Below, in pieces: positions 1-6,043 of a stretch of DNA of 9,659 nt; position 1 is the first letter of the stretch; each line of letters opens with the position of its first letter. This stretch comes from Bacillota bacterium (GTDB taxonomy: Bacteria > Bacillota_C > Negativicutes > JAEYSJ01). The stretch is taken from the NCBI GenBank assembly GCA_023434855.1, contig JAEYSJ010000140.1, forward strand, positions 1 to 9,659, written 5' to 3'. A program made the position numbers and the translations under genes. The notes below the pieces were generated by a model. It was not told where the DNA came from, made no database searches, and worked only from the letters and a program-made list of their open reading frames with translations.

Positions 1-49
1 TTTGATTTTTAAATTCGTCTGTAAATTCCCTGCGTTTTCTTCTGGTCAT
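1..49 (-). CDS. IS3-family transposase OrfA, N-terminal 16 residues (cut by window edge)
   Basis: Reading the minus strand from the ATG at 47-49 gives MTRRKRREFTDEFKNQ, the typical start of IS3-family (IS150-like) OrfA proteins, the helix-turn-helix DNA-binding subunit made alongside and fused by frameshift to the OrfB integrase. A GGAG ribosome binding site (minus strand, 59-62) lies 9 nt upstream of the ATG. Only the start is in the window, so it cannot be said whether the element is intact. Recognition rests on the lysine/arginine-rich start followed by the FTDEFK signature. Confidence 0.8.
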   Translation of the reverse strand, partial: MTRRKRREFTDEFKNQ

Positions 50-128
50 AGTAAATCGCTCCATTCGTTAGTTGTTCTAAGTTTACTACCCCTTAAGAAA
101 ACTGTCCATTTCAGTGTAGCCTATCCAT
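1..128 (-). mobile_element. Left end of an IS3-family insertion sequence (inner part outside window)
   Basis: The orfA start at 47-49 fixes the orientation: the element reads leftwards and its upstream terminal inverted repeat must lie within roughly 50-130. The minus strand there contains GAAATGGACAG, similar to the inner part of many IS3-family ends. The other end is outside the window, so the exact terminus and any target duplication cannot be defined; the right boundary given is an estimate. Confidence 0.5.
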
Positions 129-252
129 TTTAATAATATGTCTACTATCGCTGACTATTTTAGCTCTAGGAGTTTGTTGCAAAAGTCATTTTGGTGCAAG
201 CCCGTCCACAATATATCTACATTTATCTGACGATAAACCCTATATTAAAGGC

Positions 253-356
253 TGTTACAAAATACCCGTCTCTGTCGTTAGGCCTTTCAGTAGTGACCAG
301 ATATGCCCTTACTGTGCGGTTTCCCGGGCGCTTAACATCAGGGTATTTTATAACAG
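253..356. repeat. Nested inverted repeat inside the 166-447 element
   Basis: CTGTTACAAAATACCC (253-268) is matched by the inverse of GGGTATTTTATAACAG (341-356), 15 of 16 positions pairing. The 72-nt interior is GC-richer than its surroundings. It could be the ends of a second small element inserted in the first, or the stem of a structured transcript. Confidence 0.55.
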
Positions 357-376
357 TTTAAAATAATATTAAGGAA

Positions 377-398
377 AGTGTGTTTTTTGAAACACACT
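377..398. other. Perfect 9-bp hairpin
   Basis: AGTGTGTTT (377-385) and AAACACACT (390-398) form a perfect 9-bp stem with a 4-nt loop. No run of T follows, so it is not a clear terminator. It lies about 85 bp before the fic start codon and could affect expression of a leader transcript or be part of the mobile element. Confidence 0.45.
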
Positions 399-481
399 CT
401 ATTGTGGACATTTTGGATGATTCAAGGGTTTTGCAATAAACTCCTAGCTATTTTTTAAATATTATTAGGAGGCCCCTAAAA

Positions 482-1636
482 ATGACTACATCAAACCGTT
501 CGGGAACTTTAATAAAACAAACGGGAACCTATAGTGCCTTTATTCCTAATCCGCTCCCACCTGTCCCACCATTAGATATAGATAATGAAATACTGACTCT
601 TCTATCAAAAGCAGATAGATGCTTAGGACGACTAGACGGAATCACTGAAATCCTACCCAACCCCGACCTATTCGTTGCCATGTATGTAAAAAAAGAAGCT
701 CTTCTAAGTTCGCAAATTGAAGGAACTCAAGCTTCCTTTATTGATATATTAGATGTAGAAAGCCATGATGCGGAAAAGGTTAAACATCTCGAAGAGGTAG
801 TTAACTATGTACAAGCAATGAACTATGGGCTGGAAAGACTAAAAGAACGTCCACTTTCATTGCGGCTATTCAGAGAAATTCACCAGTTGCTACTAAGCGG
901 TGTACGCGGAAGCGAACGCTCTCCCGGAGAATTTCGAAAAACCCAAAATTGGATTGGGCCAGCTGGCTGTACTCTATCTACAGCAGCTTTCGTTCCTCCT
1001 CCCCCGCACGACATGATTAAAGCAATGGGAGATTTGGAACTGTTTTTCCATAATGATGATGACATGCCACCATTACTTAAAATTGGTTTAATACATGCAC
1101 AATTTGAGACCATCCATCCTTTCTTAGACGGCAATGGACGCATGGGCCGCCTGCTAATAACATTTTGGCTTTGTCAACAGCAAATTTTAAGTAAACCGCT
1201 ACTATATCTCAGTTACTATTTTAAGATCAACAAGATTGAGTACTATGACAGATTAATGGCTGTTAGATTAAAAGGAGATTGGGAAGGCTGGACAAAATTC
1301 TTCCTTAAAGGGCTCGCAGAGGTTTCAATGGAAGCAACAGAAACGGCAAAAAAAATCCTTAAATTAAAAGAAGACCATTCCAAATTAGTTAATGATAACC
1401 TTCGCAACCCAGCAAATGCTATTAAACTTCTTGAATCTCTCTTTGAAACTCCTATTGTCACCATTAACTCCGTTGCCAATATACTTGATGTAACATATCC
1501 TACGGCAAACACACTGGTAAATGAATTTTACAAATTAGGCATTTTATCTTTCGATACAAAAACACAAAGAAACAGGCGCTACATTTATTCGCATTATGTT
1601 GGTCTACTGCAAGCCGGGACTGAACTAACAATATAA
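482..1636 (+). CDS. Fic family protein (predicted AMP transferase), class II self-inhibited
   Basis: Fic enzymes usually transfer AMP from ATP to a hydroxyl side chain of a target protein. The 384-residue protein has the full active-site motif HPFLDGNGRMGR at residues 212-223, with catalytic His212 and the phosphate-binding DGNGR. An inhibitory motif SSQIEG (76-81; Ser76, Glu80) lies ahead of the Fic core, the class II arrangement in which an N-terminal helix blocks ATP binding until relieved. The substrate-binding flap region is near 152-160 (KTQNWIGP). Residues about 315-372 look like a winged-helix domain, as in SoFic-type proteins of similar length. The ATG has an AGGAGG (467-472) 9 nt upstream. 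It stands alone on the plus strand, just right of the inverted-repeat element; no separate antitoxin gene is seen, as expected for class II. The codons look more AT-rich than those of the right-hand genes. The cellular target is unknown. Confidence 0.9.
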   Translation: MTTSNRSGTLIKQTGTYSAFIPNPLPPVPPLDIDNEILTLLSKADRCLGRLDGITEILPNPDLFVAMYVKKEALLSSQIEGTQASFIDILDVESHDAEKVKHLEEVVNYVQAMNYGLERLKERPLSLRLFREIHQLLLSGVRGSERSPGEFRKTQNWIGPAGCTLSTAAFVPPPPHDMIKAMGDLELFFHNDDDMPPLLKIGLIHAQFETIHPFLDGNGRMGRLLITFWLCQQQILSKPLLYLSYYFKINKIEYYDRLMAVRLKGDWEGWTKFFLKGLAEVSMEATETAKKILKLKEDHSKLVNDNLRNPANAIKLLESLFETPIVTINSVANILDVTYPTANTLVNEFYKLGILSFDTKTQRNRRYIYSHYVGLLQAGTELTI

Positions 1637-1743
1637 AATGCTGCTGATGAAATAGACCGGATGTTTTCCAAACCACAAATTTGAAAATAATATGCTTGGT
1701 ATAGCCTTCGGTGGAGTATGTTAGAAAATTGTTAGAAATCAAC

Positions 1744-1778
1744 AAAAAAAGCCCCACGGGCAAAACCCGCGAAGGCTT
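1744..1778 (-). terminator. Intrinsic terminator of tRNA-Thr
   Basis: On the minus strand AAGCC pairs with GGCTT (1774-1778 with 1749-1753) and CGGG pairs with CCCG (1766-1769 with 1757-1760) around an internal loop. A run of seven T (plus-strand A run 1744-1750) follows. It begins about 9 nt after the encoded CCA. It can also stop read-through from the merR-gyrI operon upstream. Confidence 0.8.
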
Positions 1779-1786
1779 GATTTCAC

Positions 1787-1862
1787 TGGAGCCGGTAAAG
1801 GGATTCGAACCCGCGACCTGCTCATTACGAATGAGCTGCTCTACCAACTGAGCTATACCGGC
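1787..1862 (-). tRNA. tRNA-Thr (anticodon CGT)
   Basis: The 76-nt gene folds as a cloverleaf: acceptor GCCGGTA/TACCGGC, D-stem GCTC/GAGC with loop AGTTGGTA, anticodon stem GCTCA/TGAGC with loop TTCGTAA (anticodon CGT at 1827-1829), variable region AGGTC, and T-loop TTCGAAT. Discriminator T and the CCA tail are encoded (1787-1790). It reads the ACG threonine codon. The T-stem is imperfect: GCGGG faces CCCTT, giving three G-C pairs, one C-T mismatch (positions 50 and 64) and one G-T wobble (49 and 65). Acceptor, D and anticodon stems are perfect and promoter and terminator are intact, so it is probably functional. Confidence 0.95.
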
Positions 1863-1876
1863 AAAATACATTTATT

Positions 1877-1905
1877 ATTGTAGCTCACTACTGCCGCAAT
1901 GTCAA
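1877..1905 (-). promoter_or_regulatory. Sigma-A promoter of tRNA-Thr
   Basis: The minus strand reads TTGACA (1900-1905), exactly 17 nt, then TACAAT (1877-1882). The -35 is perfect and the -10 differs at one position. Transcription would start near 1870, about 8 nt before the mature 5' end at 1862. This is the strength expected of a stable-RNA gene. Confidence 0.88.
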
Positions 1906-1953
1906 CAATCCAGCATGGATACCTGATTTTACTATTCCGATTTACGCTGCGAG

Positions 1954-2577
1954 TTACGTTTTCGATTTTGGAAATACCGGCATCCGGATAATAGTCTTCC
2001 AGTTCTGGGGATTGCCGCGCCTGGTATCGCTAAGGTAAATCTCGTGATGTTTGCCGTTCATAGTATAGCCATTAGCCGCAAGGAAATTATGCAGTTTCTC
2101 TATTGTTGGTCCTTCCTCAGAAAAAGGACCAACATGTAGTAATTGGGCGACTGAGCCCTCATCAAAGCTTGCAAAACGCATAGTATTGATGCTCACCAGC
2201 TGTTTTTCCTGCAGTACTTTTTCTGCGGCTTCCTGATAGATTTCCTTAGTTACAACATCAGGCTGCATGATCATGATTGTCCATTGCCAGATATCTTTAT
2301 GATCCACATTAAACTCAGCCATATTGTCGCACCACCATAATCCCTCCAGCGGCATGACACCATAGTCAATTTCCCGCGACTTTTTGATCATGAATTTTAT
2401 AGTATAAGCTACGCTGAATAAGGCATTAATTGCTTCATGAAACTCGGCCGTGGTATTGGGATCGCCTTTGCCGTCGATCATCAGAAAGTTCATCCTGGGG
2501 ATGGTGACAACAGCACATTGTTTGGCTGATGCTGAGTATATTTCTTTCCATTCTTTTTTGAAATCAATCTTATTCAT
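1954..2577 (-). CDS. GyrI-like small-molecule-binding domain protein
   Basis: A 207-residue cytosolic protein of the GyrI-like (SOUL/BmrR effector-domain) fold, COG4832-like. Visible family marks are the N-terminal stretch MIDGKGDPN (33-41), the tryptophan-rich LEGLWW (77-82), LLHVGPF (146-152), and the conserved HEIYLSDTRR (178-187) leading to the final strand KTIIRMPV. No signal peptide or membrane segment. Some stand-alone GyrI-like proteins (YtkR7, Lin2189) have been shown to hydrolyse cyclopropane-containing genotoxins; whether this one is an enzyme or only a drug binder cannot be told. Its ATG overlaps the stop of the upstream merR-type gene by four bases (TCAT, 2574-2577), with an AAGGA (minus strand, 2584-2588) inside that gene, so the two are translationally coupled. 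No strong terminator follows; read-through would run into tRNA-Thr. Confidence 0.88.
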   Translation of the reverse strand: MNKIDFKKEWKEIYSASAKQCAVVTIPRMNFLMIDGKGDPNTTAEFHEAINALFSVAYTIKFMIKKSREIDYGVMPLEGLWWCDNMAEFNVDHKDIWQWTIMIMQPDVVTKEIYQEAAEKVLQEKQLVSINTMRFASFDEGSVAQLLHVGPFSEEGPTIEKLHNFLAANGYTMNGKHHEIYLSDTRRGNPQNWKTIIRMPVFPKSKT

Positions 2578-3413
2578 GACAGTCCTTCCTCCCCGGCGTT
2601 TTTCTCAACAGGTATCTGAATTTCGGTTATATATTCATCCGGATTGTCTGTTGACCACTCACCTTCGAAGTACAGTTCCCGGTTTGGCCCTGCAACCCGG
2701 TAGCCATTTTCTTCAATCCATTTTGCAATTACATTATAGGCCAGGCCTACAGCTTCGTATTTTCCTTTATGTATTACACAGGCTGCCGTGTCCACTGCCG
2801 GTAGCTCTTTTATTTTTATCCGGTCCGTTTCCCTGATATCCCTGGCGATGCACTGCATAACTTCTATGTCGACATCGCTTTCTTTATAGCCGTTGTCATA
2901 ATACGTGGCTATGCATGGGCCGGCTATTTTGGCATTTTGCCTGTTTAAATGGGTAATAAGTTCCTGCCATAAATAGTGCTGCTTGCTGTAATCCTCAATT
3001 ATATCTCTTAGGGCGGCCATTTTTTGACTATCTGTCTGTTTTAGTATGACATCATAATTCAACATGAATGAATCATCCTCCTTAATCCTGCCTATGATTC
3101 TTTCCAGCTTTATCAGCCTGTCCTGCTCGCACTGAATGCTGTGCAGCACTTCTGCTTTCTTTTCATCCAGGAGTTTCAGCACAACATCTGTGCCGAGGTC
3201 GCTATCAATAATTTCAGCTATTTTATTTAGGGAAAAGCCCAGGTCCTTCAGCGCCAATATCCGGTTGAGCCTGGGAATTTGCCTGGCGGAGTAATATCGA
3301 TAGCCTGACTGGTCGACAACCTTGATGGGTTTTAGCAGTCCTAGTTCGTCATAGTATCTTAGCGTTTTTACCGAGAGCTTGTTAAGCTTGGCAAAGTCTC
3401 CAATTTTAAACAT
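2574..3413 (-). CDS. MerR family transcriptional regulator, BmrR type with GyrI-like effector domain
   Basis: A 279-residue drug- or stress-sensing regulator. Residues 1-70 are the MerR winged helix-turn-helix, with FKIGDFAKLNKLSVKTLRYY at the start and the wing SGYRYY near 36-41. Residues about 75-112 are the dimerising coiled coil. Residues about 118-270 are a GyrI-like ligand pocket ending in RELYFEGEW (245-253) and TEIQIPV (263-269). In BmrR a pocket glutamate binds cationic lipophilic drugs; Glu246 or Glu250 is the likely counterpart, by inference. Length and order match BmrR/BltR-type proteins. The ATG has an AGGAG (minus strand, 3420-3424) about 6 nt upstream. The gene heads a two-gene operon with the stand-alone GyrI-like protein and probably controls its own promoter by untwisting the long spacer. 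No efflux pump gene is adjacent, so the partner protein itself may be the resistance effector. Confidence 0.92.
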   Translation of the reverse strand: MFKIGDFAKLNKLSVKTLRYYDELGLLKPIKVVDQSGYRYYSARQIPRLNRILALKDLGFSLNKIAEIIDSDLGTDVVLKLLDEKKAEVLHSIQCEQDRLIKLERIIGRIKEDDSFMLNYDVILKQTDSQKMAALRDIIEDYSKQHYLWQELITHLNRQNAKIAGPCIATYYDNGYKESDVDIEVMQCIARDIRETDRIKIKELPAVDTAACVIHKGKYEAVGLAYNVIAKWIEENGYRVAGPNRELYFEGEWSTDNPDEYITEIQIPVEKNAGEEGLS

Positions 3414-3450
3414 GTTGTTCTCCTATGCGCGCAATTTTTACCATTAATTA

Positions 3451-3481
3451 ATAATAAACCCTCCTGCAGCGGGAAAGTCAA
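3451..3481 (-). promoter_or_regulatory. MerR-type promoter and operator of the merR-gyrI operon
   Basis: The minus strand carries TTGACT (3476-3481), a 19-nt spacer and TATTAT (3451-3456). A 19-bp spacer is the hallmark of MerR-controlled promoters. The spacer, TTCCCGCTGCAGGAGGGTT, is an imperfect pyrimidine/purine dyad closely resembling the BmrR-controlled bmr promoter spacer. Transcription would start near 3444, about 30 nt before the ATG. Confidence 0.85.
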
Positions 3482-3602
3482 TAAAAAATTTTGAAATGGT
3501 ATTGGAGGGCCGGGCCTGCGCAGGGTTATGAAGCGACAGGGTATGACACAGAGCTCATTGTTATCCGAAAATATTTATTATTTCCCGGAAATATGATAAC
3601 AC

Positions 3603-3632
3603 AAAAAAGAGTATGGAACAAAAATTCCACAC
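3603..3632 (-). terminator. Intrinsic terminator of the tandem HD gene
   Basis: On the minus strand GTGTGGAA (3625-3632) pairs with TTCCATAC (3611-3618), one G-T wobble, across a 6-nt loop. A T-rich tail follows (plus-strand A run 3603-3608). It lies about 24 nt after the stop codon at 3656. Confidence 0.75.
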
Positions 3633-3655
3633 CCCTTTGCTTTATCTTTTGTGTA

Positions 3656-4891
3656 CTAGCCTGCCAGTCCGGCTGGCAAATCCATTAAGGAAAAGGCTTC
3701 CTTGCCATTGCCGAACAAATCGCCCACGATGCTGATATCAAGTTTGCGGTTGTCGGTCATGTCGCGCATAATCTGTTCCACTTTTTCATAAGGCAGCGCC
3801 GAACGGTATGGCCTGGCTTCCGTCAGGGCGGCAAAGACATCGGCGACTGCTATGATCCGCGAGCCCAGCCTGAGGGTTGATTCGTTGATGCGGAAGGGAT
3901 AGCCGGAGCCGTCCAATGTTTCGTGATGGGACGCTGCCCATTCGGCGATAAGTTCAAAGCCGTCAATCTGCTCCAGGATACGGTAGGTATAGTAGGGATG
4001 CTGCTTGACAATGGCAAATTCCTGCTCGGTTAATTTGCCCGGTTTTTCCAGGATGTCGTTAGGTATCGCCAGTTTTCCCAGATCATGCAGCAATCCGGCT
4101 ATGCGGATCGCTTTGATCTCTTCCGCGCTATAGCCTTTTATATGGGCCAGAAAAGCGGAAATGGCGGAAACACCGCGGGAATGAGTAGCGGTATAAGTGC
4201 TTGTCCGGTCAGTGATGGTTGCAAAGATCTCGGCAATATTAAGAACATCGTCGATGGAGAAGCGCATCCAGCTGAAAGCGTTAATATTGCTGAAGAAGTG
4301 TTGATAATAATGGGGGTTGGCCAGGTCAAGCCAGAAACTTTCCTGCCTGGCTGCTTCATGGAGCGCTTTTACCAGATCAGGGTCAAAACATGTGCCGCTC
4401 AGTTTGCGGACAGCGGCTAAAATATTCGGCTGCTGCTCAAATATAAATGTATTGTCTTTGATAAGGATTTCGATCCTGTCCGCCAAGTTTATAATGCGGC
4501 TGATCAGGGGAATATCTTTGCCGGCCAGCTGCGAAGGACTGGAACCGTCCCAGTAATCGTGATGATGGCGGATAGGCAGCGCCAGTATACCCAACTGGGG
4601 TGAGTCTTTCAACAGCTCATAGCCGGCCTCAGCATGGTTATATGAATCTTTGCCGATTTCCAGCTGGGCCAGTTTTATTTTTTCTTCCCAGCGGGCAGCC
4701 GCCCCCAGGTCATGCAAAAGAGCGGCATACACCAGCGTCTGCCGCTTACTATCATCAAGACCAATATACTCCGCAATATTATTGCCAATCAGCGCTGTCC
4801 GCCAGTGATGGCGGGAGATTCCGCCGTTTGACAATTCCAATGCTATCGATAGTGCCCGTAGAATATTAAGCGGGTGAATATTAAAAATCAC
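3656..4891 (-). CDS. Tandem HD / HD-GYP domain protein (predicted cyclic dinucleotide phosphodiesterase)
   Basis: A 411-residue cytosolic protein of two HD-type phosphohydrolase modules and nothing else. The first (about 25-145) has LLHDLG with His60-Asp61, HHH at 109-111, and DGSSP (115-119) where a GYP motif would be. The second (about 235-365) is a full HD-GYP: THS (His237), LLHDLGK (His269-Asp270), KQHPY (His298), HHETLDGSGYP (322-332), and ADVFAALTEARPYR (350-363). HD-GYP proteins generally linearise or cleave cyclic di-GMP (some act on cGAMP) with a di- or tri-iron centre; the first copy probably binds metal but may be regulatory. No receiver, PAS or transmembrane sensor is attached. 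Translation starts at GTG (4889-4891), supported by AGGGGG 8 nt upstream and an in-frame stop shortly before. It has its own promoter and terminator. Confidence 0.9.
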   Translation of the reverse strand: MIFNIHPLNILRALSIALELSNGGISRHHWRTALIGNNIAEYIGLDDSKRQTLVYAALLHDLGAAARWEEKIKLAQLEIGKDSYNHAEAGYELLKDSPQLGILALPIRHHHDYWDGSSPSQLAGKDIPLISRIINLADRIEILIKDNTFIFEQQPNILAAVRKLSGTCFDPDLVKALHEAARQESFWLDLANPHYYQHFFSNINAFSWMRFSIDDVLNIAEIFATITDRTSTYTATHSRGVSAISAFLAHIKGYSAEEIKAIRIAGLLHDLGKLAIPNDILEKPGKLTEQEFAIVKQHPYYTYRILEQIDGFELIAEWAASHHETLDGSGYPFRINESTLRLGSRIIAVADVFAALTEARPYRSALPYEKVEQIMRDMTDNRKLDISIVGDLFGNGKEAFSLMDLPAGLAG

Positions 4892-4975
4892 ATCTATGTC
4901 CCCCTGTCGCGTTCACGCTATCTTCTAATCATATATGTTTCAATAATCCGGCGCCTGTATAATTCAATTATTTTA

Positions 4976-5005
4976 ATTATATATTAAAAACAATATTTTG
5001 GTCAA
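4976..5005 (-). promoter_or_regulatory. Sigma-A promoter of the tandem HD gene
   Basis: The minus strand reads TTGACC (5000-5005), 18 nt, then a perfect TATAAT (4976-4981), in a very AT-rich setting. Transcription would start near 4969, giving a leader of about 78 nt. I see no cyclic di-GMP riboswitch in that leader. Confidence 0.75.
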
Positions 5006-5071
5006 TTAGCTAAAAATCGACAGGTAAATTACCAAAGTATTCTGCAAATTAGCAGGTTATCGCTAAATAAA

Positions 5072-5103
5072 AGATTGCTTCGTCGTACCTTCTCGCGATG
5101 ACA
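5072..5103 (-). repeat. GTCATTGCGAG...GAAGCAATC-type dispersed intergenic repeat
   Basis: The minus strand begins TGTCATCGCGAG and ends GACGAAGCAATCT, with AAGGTAC between. This matches the pattern of a short repeat seen between genes in many unrelated bacterial genomes (consensus near GTCATTGCGAG, a variable core, then CGAAGCAATC). Recognition is from memory; a single copy lies in this window. Confidence 0.6.
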
Positions 5104-5190
5104 TTTTAGAAAAGGCTTCCTGACCTCAGAATATTACCCTGCATCCACAGAAATGCCAGATAGTAATCCCAATTTGATTGCGCGAATGTA

Positions 5191-5220
5191 TCTGTGCCCT
5201 CTGTGTCCTCTGCGGTTCAA
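5191..5220 (-). repeat. AACCACAGAGGACACAGAG-type dispersed intergenic repeat
   Basis: The minus strand reads GAACCGCAGAGGACACAGAG followed by GGCACAGA. The ACAGAGG period of 8-9 nt (CAGAGGACA, CAGAGGGCA, CAGA) is characteristic of an intergenic repeat found in many bacteria. One copy is seen here. Confidence 0.55.
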
Positions 5221-5278
5221 AAACATTAGCCCAAAAACAACCTATTGCCCAAAAAATTTATTCTATCTGATACTATTA

Positions 5279-5309
5279 AAAATCTCCCCATTCAAACTGG
5301 GGAGATTTT
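5279..5309 (-). terminator. Intrinsic terminator of the Cache-domain gene
   Basis: A perfect 12-bp stem (5279-5290 with 5298-5309) encloses a 7-nt loop; AAAATCTCCCC is mirrored by GGGGAGATTTT. It starts 3 nt after the stop codon. The A/T arms give a U run on either strand, so it may work in both directions. Confidence 0.85.
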
Positions 5310-5311
5310 CA

Positions 5312-6001
5312 TTATTGATTATGCCTGTTTGCCGCACTCCGGCCAGTTCTGGACTTTGCGAGGAAACCGGTGGCCGACCAGGTATCGACAGGTATGAAGC
5401 AGGTGGCGGCAAGGACGAATAATATGGCAATCCTGGCCGACAACACGGCGACGGCGGTAAAATTCTGGTGCAGCTTATCGGCGAATTCTTTGGAAACGCC
5501 GACATAGAACATGCCGATGACTTGACCGTCGGTATTTTTCAGCGGCGCGTAGCAGGTCTGGTATTTCACACCGACAACCTCTGCTTCCCCGGTGTACATT
5601 TTCCCGTCAGTCCGCACTATTTCCGCAACATAGTCGGCTGCCTTGGTACCGACGGCCCGCTTACCGTCGCGGATAACATTGGTGGCAACCCTCGTGTCAT
5701 CCAGAAATACGGTTACGGTATCGTTGGTCAGGTTGCCAATTTTGTCTACTATTTCCACATTTTCATTTACTTTGGTCGTCCCCTTGTATAATTCCCCGTC
5801 TTTGACCTGCCAGGGGCCGGGAGACATATAATCAATGATTTCCAGGGCGGTAGCCAGGTCGGATTTGGCTTTTTCCGTAACCGCGCCGGAAATCTGATTT
5901 TTCATATTATCAATAACAACAACACTTATTACCAGCCAGAACAATAGCATAACGCCAACAAACGCAACCGTTACTTTTGTCCTGTATCCCATGTTTATCA
6001 T
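5312..6001 (-). CDS. Membrane-anchored single Cache (sCache_3-like) protein without output domain
   Basis: A 229-residue protein. Residues about 10-31 form a transmembrane segment. Residues about 35-172 are an extracytoplasmic Cache ligand-binding domain like those at the front of methyl-accepting chemotaxis proteins: VDKIGNLTNDTVTVFLDD (85-102), TRVATNVI (103-110), KRAVGTKA (114-121), then YTGEAEVVGVKYQTCYAPL (136-154) and GMFYVGV (163-169). A second hydrophobic segment covers about 183-203. The protein then ends after some 25 residues, where a chemoreceptor would go on to HAMP and signalling domains. Cache domains of this kind commonly bind small carboxylates. The ATG at 5999-6001 has AGGGAGG 7 nt upstream. 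It is divergent from the formate channel gene and shares its control region. Whether it is a natural sensor subunit or a shortened chemoreceptor is open; the tail after residue 203 resembles nothing I know and may be frameshifted. Confidence 0.82.
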   Translation of the reverse strand: MINMGYRTKVTVAFVGVMLLFWLVISVVVIDNMKNQISGAVTEKAKSDLATALEIIDYMSPGPWQVKDGELYKGTTKVNENVEIVDKIGNLTNDTVTVFLDDTRVATNVIRDGKRAVGTKAADYVAEIVRTDGKMYTGEAEVVGVKYQTCYAPLKNTDGQVIGMFYVGVSKEFADKLHQNFTAVAVLSARIAILFVLAATCFIPVDTWSATGFLAKSRTGRSAANRHNQ

Positions 6002-6043
6002 GGCACTACCTCCCTTGCTTATAACATCTCAGTACCGGATATC

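Larger units (their letters stand above)
166..447. repeat. Inverted-repeat-bounded non-coding element (MITE or IS remnant)
   Basis: CTAGGAGTTTGTTGCAAAA at 166-184 is repeated in inverse orientation at 429-447 with one mismatch (18 of 19). Both ends carry the palindrome CTAG, which could be a 4-bp target duplication or part of the repeat. The 282-bp interval has no plausible ORF. It holds further inverted matches (GTCCACAAT at 204-212 against 401-409, plus 253-268 against 341-356), so the whole unit could fold on itself. Size, ends and lack of coding capacity fit a miniature inverted-repeat element or a deleted IS. The ends remind me of IS1182-type ends, but that is recollection only. Together with 50-165, this accounts for the gene-free stretch before the fic gene. 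Confidence 0.6.
5006..5278. other. Gene-free intergenic stretch with repeat relics
   Basis: Between the HD gene promoter and the terminator of the Cache gene there is no ORF with a ribosome binding site or protein-like composition. It contains two short sequences that resemble known dispersed intergenic repeats (5072-5103 and 5191-5220, listed separately). Otherwise I see nothing. Confidence 0.6.

Noticed and set aside
277..336. GTTAGGC and GCTTAAC, which fit the integron core-site patterns GTTRRRY and RYYYAAC
   Set aside because: The order is reversed relative to an attC site on either strand, and no cassette gene or integrase is present; likely chance within the inverted-repeat element.
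1500..1871. 123-residue minus-strand ORF containing AGIAQLVEQLIRNEQVAGSNP
   Set aside because: It is the translation of the tRNA-Thr gene and its flanks, a well-known false protein; no ribosome binding site.
3491..3688. 65-residue plus-strand ORF between the merR promoter and the HD gene
   Set aside because: No ribosome binding site, no family resemblance, and it crosses the terminator and 3' end of the HD gene.
5148..5157. GGCATTTCTG on the minus strand, like a LytTR half-site
   Set aside because: The partner 21 bp away matches at only 5 of 10 positions and the nearest promoter is about 150 bp off; probably chance.
5153..5422. 89-residue plus-strand ORF
   Set aside because: Runs through the dispersed repeat and the terminator into the antisense of the Cache gene; no ribosome binding site.
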